This document shows positions 33,962 to 44,155 of a stretch of 64,000 nucleotides of DNA, piece by piece. The stretch is from Candidatus Blautia excrementipullorum (lineage in GTDB: Bacteria; Bacillota; Clostridia; Lachnospirales; Lachnospiraceae), in NCBI GenBank assembly GCA_019118645.1, contig DWYN01000087.1, forward strand, positions 17,911 through 81,910. The letters are read 5' to 3'. Positions within the stretch are counted from its first letter, which is position 1, and each line of letters begins with the position of its first letter. A model generated the notes under the pieces. The model did no database searches and was not told the origin of the DNA. It saw only the letters and a list, made by a program, of their open reading frames with translations. Both the position numbers and the translations under genes were made by a program.

Positions 33962-36900
33962 ATGCGGCCGCTGAAACTGACCATGCAGGCATTTGGCTCC
34001 TATGGGGAAAAAACTACTATAGATTTTGAGATGCCGGATCAGAATCTTTTTCTGATTACAGGAGATACGGGAGCGGGAAAAACAACCATTTTTGACGCCA
34101 TTGTTTTTGCGCTGTACGGGGAGGCAAGTTCTTCGGAAAATAAGAAGGAAGGAGTCGTGCTGCAGAGCCAGTATGCGGATTACGGCCGGGAACCCTTTGT
34201 GGAGCTCGTCTTTGCGGAAGGAACAGGAAAAGACAGGGATGTTTATACTGTCCGCCGTGTACCGCGGCATTTAAAACTGATTACAAGAGGCGCGGCAAAG
34301 GGAGTGGGTACCAGGGAAATCGCAGGAGCAGTGGCCTTAATTCTGCCGGACGGAACGGAATATCCCCAGAAGGAGGCGGATAAAAAGCTTCAGGAGATCG
34401 TAGGACTGACAAAGAACCAGTTTATGCAGGTGGCAATGATTGCCCAGGGAGAATTTATGGAGGTCCTCCGGGCAAAATCCGACGATAAAAAAGTGATTTT
34501 CCGGAAACTTTTTCATACAGATATATATCAGGATATTGTCAATGAGCTGGGAAATCGGAAACGGGAAAAAGAGAAAGAAATTGCCGTTTTGAAAACCCGG
34601 TGTCAGACGGAGACCGTCCGTGTGAAAATTCCGGAAGAGTATGAGAGAAAGCAGCAGATGTCAGAGCTGAAAAAAAGTATTCTGGACGGAGACTTTGCAG
34701 CTGCCGGAGAATTTATGGACGAACTGCAGCTGCTGACAGCTGCTGCCGGAGAAGACTATAAGAAAGCGGAAGAAGAATATAAAGACGCGGCCAGGGAAAG
34801 AGATAAAAAGAGAGATGAGCTGGCCGGAGCGGTGGATCTGCAAAAAATGTATCAGAATCTTGAAAGCGCGGAGGCAGAGCTGGAAATCCTGGACAGCCAG
34901 ACAGAAGAGATCCGGAAAAAAGAAAATCTGGCGGAACAGCTTACAGGAGCTTTTGAAATTCAGAAGAAATTCCGCTGGCTGAAAGAAACAGAGGAAACCG
35001 CGGAGAAAACCCGTGAAGTCCTGAGAGAAAATCAGAAAAAACTTCCAGGTATTATAGAAAATGCAGACAGAGCAAAGCGGGAAGCAGAAAAGGCAAAGCT
35101 TGACTTTGAGCGGGAACAGGAAAAGTTCAGCAGAATGTCAGAAAGGGCAAATTCGGCTTTGGATCTGTTTGAAAAAATCAGCCGCGCGAAAAAAAGGACT
35201 GAATCGGGAGAGAAGAGCTTCCAAAAGGCCAGAGAAGAAGAAGAGACCTTAAAGCAGAAACAGAAAGAGCTGGAAGAACGGGAAAAGTTATGGAAAGAAC
35301 AGGAAGAAAAGCTTTCCAAAGCTGAGCAGAGGCTGCTTTTGTGGGAAGCGAAATACCGCGAATCAGAAGAAATCAAAAAGGAAATCAGAGCTCTGAAAGA
35401 GACTTTTAAAACCACAGAAGAATACAGAAAACAGGCGGAAAAATCTCAGGCAGGCTATGCTTCTGCCAGAGAGGAGTACAAACAGATCAGAGATTCCTAT
35501 GAAAAGATGAGACAGACTTTTCTGGACGCTCAGGCGGGATTTCTGGCGAGAATCCTGGAGGAGGGGAAGCCCTGCCCTGTCTGCGGATCGCTGACCCATC
35601 CGTCTCCCTGCCAGTGGAAAGAGGAGTACGGGGATGTTTCTGAGGAGGGGCTGGAGGAACTGGAAAACCGGAAAGAAGAGCTTCGCCAGAACCAGGAAAA
35701 GTTTGCGGCAGAAGCCAGGGCAAACCTTGATCTTGCGGAGGCAAAAACGGAAGACTGTCAGGAAAAATGGGATCATTTAAAGGAGAGAATTACTGCGGCG
35801 GTTTCGGAAATTCCGGATGATTTTCGCTGGGAGCAGGCCGGAGAAACAGTGGAAACATGGGCGGTTTCTGTTCAGAAGGAGGGGGATCAGTGCAGGAAAG
35901 ATGTGGACTTTCTGAATGAGATCCGCCTTTCCCTTAAAGGAGTGGAAGAAGAGAAGGGACAGCAGAAAGAAGCTCTTGCATTTGCAGAGGATGCTGTAAG
36001 AAAAGCGGAAAAAGATCTTGCGGCTGCCCGGGCAGAACTTTCCAGTCTGTCCGGATCCACAGAGTTTTCCTCCCGGGAGGAAGCAAAGGAACAGATGCGC
36101 CTGGCTGAGGCAGAAAGAGACAAGCGGAAAGCAGCAAGTGAAACTGCGGAAAAAGCTGCGGAAGTGTGGAAAATGAGGCGGCAGCAAACGGAGACTTTGA
36201 TTGCCCGGTATATAGAGGAACTTCCTTCCATGGAACAAAAAATCAGTGAGAAAAGATCGGATTATCAGCGGGAAATGGAAAACAGAAAGCTGACGGAGTC
36301 TGGATGGAAGGTTCTTGCCCGGACTTATGAAGAAGAGTCTGCGGAATCATTGAGAAAGGAGATCAATGACTACCAAAGCCGAAAGGAAGCGGCCATTAAG
36401 CTGAGGGATTCCATGAAAAAAGCTGTTGGAAAAAGGAAGAAACCGGTTCTGGAAGAGCTGAAAAGGCAGGCAGAGGAGGCGGAAAACAGGCTGAAAATCT
36501 CTGAAAAAAACAGAAATGCCCGGCAATCTCTGAAGAAGGACAATCAGGAAGTATACGATGCGCTGGTGCCAAGAATGGAAGAGAGGCAGCAGACGCTGAT
36601 GCAGCATGGAAAGCTGGACGCTCTTTACCGGATGACCTCCGGCAATGTCAGCGGTTCCAGGATGGATCTGGAAACTTATGTGCAGAGATATTATCTGGAG
36701 AGGATTCTTCACGCTGCCAACCGCAGATTCCGGGAGATGTCCACAGGCCAGTTCGAGCTGCGGATGTACGATCTGAAAAAAGCCGGAGAGGGAAAAAACA
36801 GAGGACTGGATCTTATGGTTTATTCTACGGTTACAGGGAAAGAACGGGAGGTCCGCACTCTTTCCGGAGGAGAATCTTTCATGGCGGCTCTTTCGCTGGC

Positions 36901-37153
36901 GCTGGGAACGGCAGATCAGATTCAGCAGAGTTCATCGTCCATTCATCTGGATATGATGTTTATTGACGAGGGATTTGGGTCTCTTGACGAGCATTCCAGA
37001 AACCAGGCAGTGAAGGTGCTCCTGAAAATGGCGGAAGGCTCCCGGCTGATCGGAATTATCTCTCATGTAACGGAGCTGAAGCAGGAAATAGAAGATCAGC
37101 TTCTGGTAAGAAAAGATGAAACAGGAAGCCATGTGCGCTGGCAGATCAGCTGA
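33962..37153 (+). CDS. sbcC: DNA repair ATPase SbcC
   Basis: 1063 residues, Rad50-like partner of SbcD. Walker A GDTGAGKTT (near residue 37), Q-loop region QVAMIAQGEFMEVLRAKS, two long Glu/Lys/Arg-rich coiled-coil arms, and the zinc hook CPVC (C538 and C541) at their tip. The C-terminal half brings the signature TLSGGESFMAALSLALG, Walker B MMFIDEGFGSLDE and the H-loop SHVTELK. The complex acts on DNA ends in the nucleoid. Start is the ATG one base after the sbcD stop. Confidence 0.96.
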   Translation: MRPLKLTMQAFGSYGEKTTIDFEMPDQNLFLITGDTGAGKTTIFDAIVFALYGEASSSENKKEGVVLQSQYADYGREPFVELVFAEGTGKDRDVYTVRRVPRHLKLITRGAAKGVGTREIAGAVALILPDGTEYPQKEADKKLQEIVGLTKNQFMQVAMIAQGEFMEVLRAKSDDKKVIFRKLFHTDIYQDIVNELGNRKREKEKEIAVLKTRCQTETVRVKIPEEYERKQQMSELKKSILDGDFAAAGEFMDELQLLTAAAGEDYKKAEEEYKDAARERDKKRDELAGAVDLQKMYQNLESAEAELEILDSQTEEIRKKENLAEQLTGAFEIQKKFRWLKETEETAEKTREVLRENQKKLPGIIENADRAKREAEKAKLDFEREQEKFSRMSERANSALDLFEKISRAKKRTESGEKSFQKAREEEETLKQKQKELEEREKLWKEQEEKLSKAEQRLLLWEAKYRESEEIKKEIRALKETFKTTEEYRKQAEKSQAGYASAREEYKQIRDSYEKMRQTFLDAQAGFLARILEEGKPCPVCGSLTHPSPCQWKEEYGDVSEEGLEELENRKEELRQNQEKFAAEARANLDLAEAKTEDCQEKWDHLKERITAAVSEIPDDFRWEQAGETVETWAVSVQKEGDQCRKDVDFLNEIRLSLKGVEEEKGQQKEALAFAEDAVRKAEKDLAAARAELSSLSGSTEFSSREEAKEQMRLAEAERDKRKAASETAEKAAEVWKMRRQQTETLIARYIEELPSMEQKISEKRSDYQREMENRKLTESGWKVLARTYEEESAESLRKEINDYQSRKEAAIKLRDSMKKAVGKRKKPVLEELKRQAEEAENRLKISEKNRNARQSLKKDNQEVYDALVPRMEERQQTLMQHGKLDALYRMTSGNVSGSRMDLETYVQRYYLERILHAANRRFREMSTGQFELRMYDLKKAGEGKNRGLDLMVYSTVTGKEREVRTLSGGESFMAALSLALGTADQIQQSSSSIHLDMMFIDEGFGSLDEHSRNQAVKVLLKMAEGSRLIGIISHVTELKQEIEDQLLVRKDETGSHVRWQIS

Positions 37154-37252
37154 GCATAAAAATGATTACAGATATAAAAGCAGAAAGAAAAGGCAGATTC
37201 CAGACGTCCGCAGCATACTGACAGATACACGACGAATGAAGGAGAGAACAGA

Positions 37253-38182
37253 TTGATTTCAAAAACAATGCGAACAATTTTACACGCTTTGTCCTACGGG
37301 AATATTGAGGTGGAGGCGTCGAGAAAACTGGCAGATCTGAAAAAATTAGATGTTATGCGGATATTTTGGAAAAAACTGGATACAAAGGTGTATAATAAAG
37401 ATTATGAAGTACCGGTCCGACTGTATTTTCCATCTGAAGAATCTATGAAGGAGGAGCTGTCTGAGGGAAAGGAGCTTCCTGTGATCCTCTTTTTCCATGG
37501 CGGCGGCTGGGTGACGGAAAGTGTGGAAACCTACGACCGCGTATGCGCCAGAATGGCGCAGTCTACAGGACAGATCGTGGCTTCGGTGGAATACCGGCGC
37601 GCTCCGGAACATCGTTTTCCGGTTCCGCTGGAGGACTGCTATGCAGCCGCGAAGGCGCTTTATACAAACCGTTCTATTCTTCACACGGATCCGAATAAAA
37701 TTACTGTTATGGGAGACAGCGCGGGAGGCAACCTGGCGGCTGCGGTGGCGCTGAAAGCAAGAGATACGGGAGACTTTAAGATCCAAAGGCAGATTTTGAT
37801 TTACCCCACTCTCAACAACTGCTACACCCAGGAATCTCCTTATGCTTCCGTTCAGGAGAACGGAGAGGACTATCTCCTGACAGCAGTAAAAATGCAGGAT
37901 TATGTAGATCTGTACAAAAGCAGTCCCGATGATCTGCAGAATCCCTACTTTGCTCCTCTGATGGAAAAAGATCTGAGCCGTATGCCGGAAACTCTGATCC
38001 TTACAGCGGAATTTGATCCTCTCAGGGATGAGGGGGAAGAGTACGGCAGAAGGCTGAGGGAGGCGGGAAACCGGGTGGAAATACACAGGATTCCGGATGC
38101 CCTTCACGGATATTTTGCTCTGGGAATCAGTTTTTTTCATGTGAAGGAGAGCTTTGCGTATATTAATGAATTTCTTAGATAA
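37253..38182 (+). CDS. Alpha/beta hydrolase of the hormone-sensitive-lipase (Aes) group
   Basis: 309 residues, cytosolic. An esterase with oxyanion motif HGGGW (82-86), nucleophile S156 in GDSAGGN, and the remaining triad members D255 in EFDPLRDE and H285 in DALHGYF. Start is a TTG at 37253 with GGAGAG 6 bases before; an ATG five codons later is the alternative. It lies 20 bases before a condensation-fold acyltransferase, so the pair probably handles the same ester or acyl substrate in opposite directions. Substrate unknown. Confidence 0.88.
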   Translation: MISKTMRTILHALSYGNIEVEASRKLADLKKLDVMRIFWKKLDTKVYNKDYEVPVRLYFPSEESMKEELSEGKELPVILFFHGGGWVTESVETYDRVCARMAQSTGQIVASVEYRRAPEHRFPVPLEDCYAAAKALYTNRSILHTDPNKITVMGDSAGGNLAAAVALKARDTGDFKIQRQILIYPTLNNCYTQESPYASVQENGEDYLLTAVKMQDYVDLYKSSPDDLQNPYFAPLMEKDLSRMPETLILTAEFDPLRDEGEEYGRRLREAGNRVEIHRIPDALHGYFALGISFFHVKESFAYINEFLR

Positions 38183-38202
38183 AGAAAAGGAAGCTGGGAA
38201 TA

Positions 38203-40014
38203 GTGGAAAGAAGATATTCAAAATGGCGAAAACTGGATAATGCCGCCCTGGCTTTTCCTCTTGTGACAGGAAAAAACGACACAAGAGTATTCCGGTTCTA
38301 CTGTGAGCTGAAGGAGACAGTACAGCCGGAGATTCTTCAGGACGCCCTGGATCAGACGATGGAGAAATATCCCCTGTTTCAGGCGGTGCTGAGGAAAGGC
38401 CTGTTCTGGTTTTATCTGGAGAGAAGGGATATCAGACCTCTGGCAAAAGAGGAGAAAAAACCTCCCTGCAGCCGTCTGTATATACCGGATAAAAAATCAC
38501 TGCTGTTCGAAGTTACATATTATGAGAAAAGGATAAATTTTGAGGTGTTTCATGCTCTTACCGACGGTACGGGAGCTATGAATTTCCTTCTGCAGCTTGT
38601 GCAGAATTATCTGATTCTGGCCCATCCCGAGAGTCCTGTTCCGAGGATTCCGGAGGAAGAAAAGATTACCCCCGGCGATCAGGAGGAGGATAGCTTTTCG
38701 CAGTATTATAATTCGGATACGCCCAGACATAAGAAGAAAAAGCCGGCTGCGGTGCGGCTGAAGGGAGAGAAGCTGGCCCATGACGAAATGCAGATTCTGG
38801 AGGCGGCAATCCCGGTAAAAGAGATTCTGAAAAAGGCCCGGTCATACGGAGCTTCTATCACCGCTTTTTTATCGGCGGTGCTGATCTGCGCGATCCATGA
38901 GGAGATTCCCCGGAGCCGCCAGAAAAAACCTGTGGCTCTGATGGTTCCGGTGAATCTGAGAAATTATTTCCCGTCCCAGTCTATGGGAAACTTCTTCGGA
39001 TGGATAGAGGTAGGCTATACTTTTTCTGAGAATACTACCTTCCGGGAAGTATTGGATAATGTGAAGAAGCAGTTTGAGACGGAGCTTGTCAAAGAAAAGA
39101 TCGCTGAACATATGAGCGGCTATGTGAGGCTGGAAAAGAACCCGATCATACGGGCGGTTCCCCTGGAAGTAAAGCGGTATTTTCTTATGGTGGGCGCAGA
39201 GCTGGGAAGCCGGAGCATTACTTCCGTTTATTCCAACATCGGAGTAATCCGCCTTCCGGAAGAATATGAGAACTATATAGAAAGATTTGGATTTTTTGCC
39301 AGCACAAATTCACTTCAGCTTTGTTCCTGTTCCTATGGAGAGGAACTTCTTCTCGGGCTTACTTCCAAGATTCCGGATGACAGCATTCAGAGAAACTTTC
39401 TGAAAATACTGAAGAGAGAGGGAATTCCTTTTCAGGAGGAGTACAACGACTTTCCGGGCTGCGGCGAGGAGCAGAAGCAGGAAAGCAAAAAGCTTGTGCA
39501 GACTTTTACTTTTCTCTGTATTGCGGCTGCGGTGATCTGCGGGATGATCAACTACATCACTCTGGAGACGCTGAACTGGTTCTGGTTTGCGGCTGCAGGC
39601 TGTCTGTGCGCCTGGCTGGTAGTGATGGTGGCTTATACAAAGCGGAGAAACATTTTGAAAAACGAGATGTGGCAGCTATTGATTATAACAGTAATTGCCG
39701 TTTTATGGGACAGCTTCACCGGCTGGAGAGGCTGGTCCCTGGATTTTGTTCTTCCCTTCGGCGCGATGGCAGTACTGGGATCCATGCCGGTGATTGCCAG
39801 GGTAAGCCGGCTGGAACCGGAGGAATATCTGTTTTATCTTGTCCAGGCTGCCATAGCCGGGTGTATTCCTGTCATTCTCGTCTGGACGGGGGTGGTGCAT
39901 TTCCGTTATCCGTCGGTAATCTGTTCGGGAATCAGTTTCCTGGTGCTGGCAGGACTGTTCATTTTTCAAAGGAAAAATATGCTGAGAGAGTTTCGTAAAA
40001 AACTCAGAATGTAG
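38203..40014 (+). CDS. Condensation-fold acyltransferase with C-terminal membrane domain (alcohol acetyltransferase-like)
   Basis: 603 residues. The first about 420 match the CoA-dependent acyltransferase/condensation fold of WS/DGAT and alcohol acetyltransferase proteins, with the catalytic HALTDG (H117 to D121-G122) and a VPVNLRNYFPSQSMGNFFGW block typical of the second subdomain. Residues about 430-595 hold five to six membrane helices, resembling the DUF6320 tail. GTG 38203 is the start, with a weak GGAA site. It forms a unit with the upstream esterase. Likely makes an ester or acylated lipid at the membrane; the product is unknown. Confidence 0.75.
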   Translation: MERRYSKWRKLDNAALAFPLVTGKNDTRVFRFYCELKETVQPEILQDALDQTMEKYPLFQAVLRKGLFWFYLERRDIRPLAKEEKKPPCSRLYIPDKKSLLFEVTYYEKRINFEVFHALTDGTGAMNFLLQLVQNYLILAHPESPVPRIPEEEKITPGDQEEDSFSQYYNSDTPRHKKKKPAAVRLKGEKLAHDEMQILEAAIPVKEILKKARSYGASITAFLSAVLICAIHEEIPRSRQKKPVALMVPVNLRNYFPSQSMGNFFGWIEVGYTFSENTTFREVLDNVKKQFETELVKEKIAEHMSGYVRLEKNPIIRAVPLEVKRYFLMVGAELGSRSITSVYSNIGVIRLPEEYENYIERFGFFASTNSLQLCSCSYGEELLLGLTSKIPDDSIQRNFLKILKREGIPFQEEYNDFPGCGEEQKQESKKLVQTFTFLCIAAAVICGMINYITLETLNWFWFAAAGCLCAWLVVMVAYTKRRNILKNEMWQLLIITVIAVLWDSFTGWRGWSLDFVLPFGAMAVLGSMPVIARVSRLEPEEYLFYLVQAAIAGCIPVILVWTGVVHFRYPSVICSGISFLVLAGLFIFQRKNMLREFRKKLRM

Positions 40015-40077
40015 GAAAAGAAAAATAATTTAAAAAGGTACTCCTGAAAAGGCTTCGCATAAATGCAGTGAAAAAGA

Positions 40078-40106
40078 TTGTTTTCTCCGTATAACCGTGA
40101 TAAAAT
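40078..40106 (+). promoter_or_regulatory. Promoter for the TPP riboswitch leader
   Basis: TTGTTT (40078-40083) and TAAAAT (40101-40106), spacer 17 bases, 68 bases before the riboswitch. Confidence 0.5.
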
Positions 40107-40173
40107 AACCGTATCGTACCATTGCCGCATCGAAAGCGGCGGTTCAGGGAAATCTGTTAGGTATGATTAAGTA

Positions 40174-40260
40174 AACGGGGAGCTTGCAGAAGCAGGCTGA
40201 GAGTAAGCTGTGTTGCTTTGACCCGCAAACCTGATTTGGATAATGCCAACGTAGGGAACA
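40174..40260 (+). ncRNA. TPP riboswitch (THI element)
   Basis: The conserved elements occur in order: GGGGAGC, GGCTGAGA, a CTTTGACCC strand, ACCTGATTTGGATAATGCCA and CGTAGGGAA. It binds thiamine pyrophosphate and lies upstream of thiC. A T-tailed hairpin begins 21 bases after it, so ligand binding should favour termination. Confidence 0.95.
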
Positions 40261-40280
40261 TATGCCGGGAGTCTATGTGG

Positions 40281-40315
40281 ACTGCAGTATGCCGTTGGCG
40301 TGCTGCAGTTTTTTT
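40281..40315 (+). terminator. Riboswitch-controlled terminator
   Basis: ACTGCAG-TATGCC pairs with GGCGTG-CTGCAGT (40281-40309 overall), followed by seven T. It is the expression platform of the TPP riboswitch. From here to thiC (40316-40542) I see no gene or further signal apart from the thiC ribosome site. Confidence 0.85.
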
Positions 40316-40542
40316 GCGCCATACGCCCGGCCGGGGCTGCCGTGCTTGCACAGGCGGACTTCAGAAAGGTTTTCCCTGATACTGTTTACGGTAATGTGAA
40401 CAGATTTCAAAGTCAGACCGGGGGCACCACTTTCTGACGAAAAATGTAACTTTATGGATTACGGATATGCGCAGGTGCAAGTCACTGCGAGAGCAGGAGG
40501 CGCAGTTCATTTTGGCCCGATAGTGCAGGGCAGGGAGGAAAA

Positions 40543-41853
40543 ATGACAAATTACACAACACAAATGGACGCGGCCCGTCAGGGAATTGTCACACCGCAGA
40601 TGAAAATTGTGGCAGAAAAGGAAAACTTTAATGAGGAGGAGCTGAGAAAGCTGATTGCAAAGGGTGAGGTGATCATCCCCTGCAATAAGAATCACAAATG
40701 TATAAGTCCAAGCGGAGTAGGCGCAAAGCTGAAGACAAAGATCAATGTGAATCTCGGCGTTTCCCGGGACTGGAAAGACGTGGATATGGAGTATGAGAAG
40801 GTGCGCTCCGCTGTGGAGATGGGAGCGGAGGCTATTATGGATCTCAGCTCTTACGGCGATACCAGGACTTTCCGGCGCAGACTGACATCAGAATGTCCTG
40901 CGATGATCGGAACAGTTCCCATCTATGACGCGGTGGTTTATTATCATAAAGCTCTGGGGAAGATTACCTCGGAGGAATGGATTGATATTGTGCGGATGCA
41001 TGCGGAGGACGGAGTGGATTTTATGACAATTCACTGCGGTATGAACCGCTCTACGGCAGAGCGGTTTAAGAAGAACAAACGGCTGATGAATATTGTTTCC
41101 AGAGGCGGTTCCATCATGTTTGCCTGGATGGAGATGACAGGACAGGAGAATCCGTTTTATGAGCATTTTGATGAGATCCTGGATATCTGCAGAGAGTATG
41201 ATATTACTCTCAGCCTGGGTGACGCCTGTCGTCCGGGATGCCTGGCGGACGCTACGGATACGGCGCAGATAGAGGAACTGATCACGCTCGGCGAGCTGAC
41301 AAAGCGCGCCTGGGAAAAGGATGTGCAGGTGATGATCGAGGGGCCGGGGCATATGCCTATGAATCAGATCGCGGCAAACATGGAAATTCAGAAGACTCTG
41401 TGCCACGGCGCACCTTTCTATGTATTAGGGCCTCTTGTGACAGATGTGGCTCCGGGATATGACCATATCACATCGGCTATCGGCGGAGCTATGGCGGCGG
41501 CGGCAGGAGCTTCCTTCCTCTGCTATGTGACTCCGGCGGAACATCTCAGGCTTCCAAATGCAGAAGATGTAAAGGAAGGCATCATTGCGGCGAAGATTGC
41601 CGCCCATGCCGCTGACATTGCCAAAGGCGTCCCCGGAGCGGCGGAATGGGATTATAAAATGAGCGAGGCGCGGAAGCGGCTGGATTGGGAGGAAATGTTC
41701 CGTCTCAGCATGGACCCGGAGAAGGCCAGACGCTACCGTGCCGAGGCGAAGCCGGAGAAGGAAGACACCTGCAGTATGTGCGGGAATTTCTGCGCGGTTA
41801 AGAATACCAACCGTATTCTGGACGGGGAGATCGTCACCATATTCGATGAATAA
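40543..41853 (+). CDS. thiC: Phosphomethylpyrimidine synthase
   Basis: 436 residues, the short bacterial form without the N-terminal extension. It turns aminoimidazole ribotide into hydroxymethylpyrimidine phosphate for thiamine, using a [4Fe-4S] cluster and S-adenosylmethionine. Core blocks seen are [49 protein letters not shown] and [22 protein letters not shown]. The cluster-binding C-terminal cysteines are spaced C-X2-C-X3-C (CSMCGNFC), one residue tighter than the CX2CX4C I know from E. coli ThiC. ATG 40543 has GGGAGG. No other thi genes are adjacent. Confidence 0.96.
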   Translation: MTNYTTQMDAARQGIVTPQMKIVAEKENFNEEELRKLIAKGEVIIPCNKNHKCISPSGVGAKLKTKINVNLGVSRDWKDVDMEYEKVRSAVEMGAEAIMDLSSYGDTRTFRRRLTSECPAMIGTVPIYDAVVYYHKALGKITSEEWIDIVRMHAEDGVDFMTIHCGMNRSTAERFKKNKRLMNIVSRGGSIMFAWMEMTGQENPFYEHFDEILDICREYDITLSLGDACRPGCLADATDTAQIEELITLGELTKRAWEKDVQVMIEGPGHMPMNQIAANMEIQKTLCHGAPFYVLGPLVTDVAPGYDHITSAIGGAMAAAAGASFLCYVTPAEHLRLPNAEDVKEGIIAAKIAAHAADIAKGVPGAAEWDYKMSEARKRLDWEEMFRLSMDPEKARRYRAEAKPEKEDTCSMCGNFCAVKNTNRILDGEIVTIFDE

Positions 41854-41881
41854 AAACGACAAGTTCTTTAGCTTTTCTTGG

Positions 41882-41916
41882 CTGCCCTCTTCCGTTGGGA
41901 GAGGGCAGTATCTTTT
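41882..41916 (+). terminator. Terminator after thiC
   Basis: CTGCCCTCT (41882-41890) pairs perfectly with AGAGGGCAG (41900-41908); TATCTTTT follows. Confidence 0.65.
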
Positions 41917-42053
41917 GATACATCTTTTTTATCTCTCATGTATACGATGTTTACTTTTTCCGATATAATGGCTATAGTGAAACTACATAAATGACAGGGA
42001 CAAATTTCCGGGCGGAGAAACGGATATTTTCCTGTCTGGAAAGGAACAGAATC

Positions 42054-42779
42054 ATGTACAGGATTGCAGTCTGCGACGATGAGGAAGCGATTGTAAAGGA
42101 AACGAAACGGCTGATCCGAGAGTGGGATCCGGAGGTGGAAGTCACCTGTTTTTCTTCCGGGGAAAGCCTGGTAGAGAATTACGAAGGATATGAAGCGATT
42201 TTTCTTGATATTGATATGGACGGTATGAACGGCATAGAGACCGGAAAAGCTGTCCGCCGGATGGATAAAGACACGAAAATCGTATATCTTACCGCCTACA
42301 GAGACTACGTTGCGGGAGCTTTCGGAGTACATGCCTTTCAGTATCTGCTGAAGCCGGTGAGAAAAGAAAAAGTCTGGAATGTACTGGAAGAAATCTTCCG
42401 CTATACAGAGATTCCGGAGAAAAAAGTGATTCTGGATTTTAAGACGGTGGACGGCATCGCCTGCCTTTCGGTGGAATCGATCTATTTTTTCGAATATGTA
42501 AACCGGAAAATCCGGATTGTCACGAAAGAGGAAGAATTCTTTATGGTGGAGCGCATAGGGAGTGTGGCCAAGCGGATGGAAAGCTTCGGGTTTTCCATGC
42601 CTCACAAGAGTTTTGTGGTAAACATGTTCCATGTAAAAAATGTCAGAAATCAGTATATCTATCTGGATAATGGAATGGAAGTTCCTCTGTCTCAGAAAAA
42701 ACTGAAAACCTGGAAGCAGGAACTGACAGTGTATTTGTCGGAACGCCTGGCAAAGGGAAAGGAGGTGCAGAAATTATGA
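42054..42779 (+). CDS. LytTR-family response regulator
   Basis: 241 residues. The receiver domain (1-118) has D8, D9 and the phosphoacceptor D52 in IFLDIDMDGMNG, with the conserved lysine in YLLKPV. The C-terminal LytTR DNA-binding domain (about 140-240) carries IYFFEYVNRKIRIVT and SFVVNMFHVKNV. The start is ATG 42054 with AAAGGAA; an in-frame start at 41991 is not supported. The stop overlaps the kinase start by ATGA. AgrA-like systems of this type sense peptides, but no pheromone gene is near. Confidence 0.93.
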   Translation: MYRIAVCDDEEAIVKETKRLIREWDPEVEVTCFSSGESLVENYEGYEAIFLDIDMDGMNGIETGKAVRRMDKDTKIVYLTAYRDYVAGAFGVHAFQYLLKPVRKEKVWNVLEEIFRYTEIPEKKVILDFKTVDGIACLSVESIYFFEYVNRKIRIVTKEEEFFMVERIGSVAKRMESFGFSMPHKSFVVNMFHVKNVRNQYIYLDNGMEVPLSQKKLKTWKQELTVYLSERLAKGKEVQKL

Positions 42780-44041
42780 TATCAGCGATGATCGTGCGTA
42801 CTCTGATCATCCTTGCTTTTCTGACAGCATATACAGGGAGCGGCATCTGGTTTCTGCACGCGGCGCCCCGGGAAGTGGATTCACCCCGCTGGGCCAGATG
42901 TCTGGCCTGGGGAATCTATACGGTAATTTCGGTGGCGGTGCCCACGCTGTTTCTGAATGACGTCATTACCATGACAGCTCTGATTCTCTGCTATCTTCTG
43001 ATTACTTGGTTTCTGTATCACAGAAGCAGGACATGGCTGCTCTATGGAGTGGTTTTTGTAATGGCCAATTATGCGGCTCAGGCTATTGGAATTTATCTTG
43101 CCGCCCATCTGGGGACAAGGATAGAAATGAGCAGTTTTATTCTCGGAAATATTATGGAGATTCTGAAGAGCAGCTTTGTGGTGGCAGTGACGTATGTGCT
43201 GAGGCTGATTGTGCAGAAACGTCTGGTGTCTGACAGGGAAGACCTGAAGATCCGGGGAATGGTTCTTGTGCCTGCCTCCAGTATGATTTTGATTTTTTTA
43301 TTCTGTCTCTCGGGAAGCGGATTTTTTGAAAAGTATGGATACGGATGGATGATTGTGTACTGTGTACTCTTTTTGATCATCAATGTCTACTGTCTCTATG
43401 TGTGGTATGATGTGGCGGAAAACAAGGAGCTGAAACACAGGATGGAACTTCTTTCCCAGCAGAATGAGCTGACGCATCAGTACTATGAGGATATGGAAAA
43501 GAATTACAACGATTCCAGAAAGATCATCCATGATATCCGGAATCATTTGAATATGCTGGAACAGTCGGCCAAGCTGGAAGGAGACTCATATTTTGAGGAT
43601 GTCCACGGGATGCTGAACTCTCTGGGAATGAAATTTTATACAGACAACCGTATGCTGAATATTGTCCTGAACGACAAACTGAAAAAGCTGGAACCGGGAC
43701 AGGCAGAATGCAACCTGGGAGGAATCGCAATGGACTTTCTGGCGGATGTGGATGTCACTACAATTTTTGCTAATCTTCTGGACAACGCGATTGAGGCCGG
43801 GGAAAACAGGAAAAATTTCTGGCTGAAAATACGGGGAGAACAGATTCAGGATTTTACGGTAGTAAAAATCTGGAACCCTTCGGCGGGAGATTATGTTCCC
43901 GGACGATCCGGAAAAAAGGGACACGAGGGGCTGGGCCTGGAGAATGTGCGCAATGCAGTGCAGAAATATCACGGAGCGCTGAACATCGAGAACAGGGATG
44001 GGATATTTTCTGCGGCGTTGGTCTTCCCGGGTCAGACCTGA
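42776..44041 (+). CDS. GHKL-type sensor histidine kinase
   Basis: 421 residues. Six or so membrane helices occupy residues 1-205. They are followed by a coiled segment, the phosphoacceptor H252 in KIIHDIRNHLNML, and a GHKL ATPase domain with FANLLDNAIEAG (N box) and the Gly-rich GHEGLGLENV. This is the AgrC-like architecture that pairs with LytTR regulators. Its first bases overlap the response-regulator stop (ATGA). The signal is unknown. The adjacent CPBP protease may be controlled by it or help process the signal. Confidence 0.92.
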   Translation: MISAMIVRTLIILAFLTAYTGSGIWFLHAAPREVDSPRWARCLAWGIYTVISVAVPTLFLNDVITMTALILCYLLITWFLYHRSRTWLLYGVVFVMANYAAQAIGIYLAAHLGTRIEMSSFILGNIMEILKSSFVVAVTYVLRLIVQKRLVSDREDLKIRGMVLVPASSMILIFLFCLSGSGFFEKYGYGWMIVYCVLFLIINVYCLYVWYDVAENKELKHRMELLSQQNELTHQYYEDMEKNYNDSRKIIHDIRNHLNMLEQSAKLEGDSYFEDVHGMLNSLGMKFYTDNRMLNIVLNDKLKKLEPGQAECNLGGIAMDFLADVDVTTIFANLLDNAIEAGENRKNFWLKIRGEQIQDFTVVKIWNPSAGDYVPGRSGKKGHEGLGLENVRNAVQKYHGALNIENRDGIFSAALVFPGQT

Positions 44042-44155
44042 AAAGAACACAGACTGTGTAAAAAGGCAGATTGTATAAAAAAGGCCCGGCTGCTGTATGT
44101 GTGCCGGCTTTACATAAATATTTTGCAATGCGGCAGAAAAAGGAGAGGAGACATT

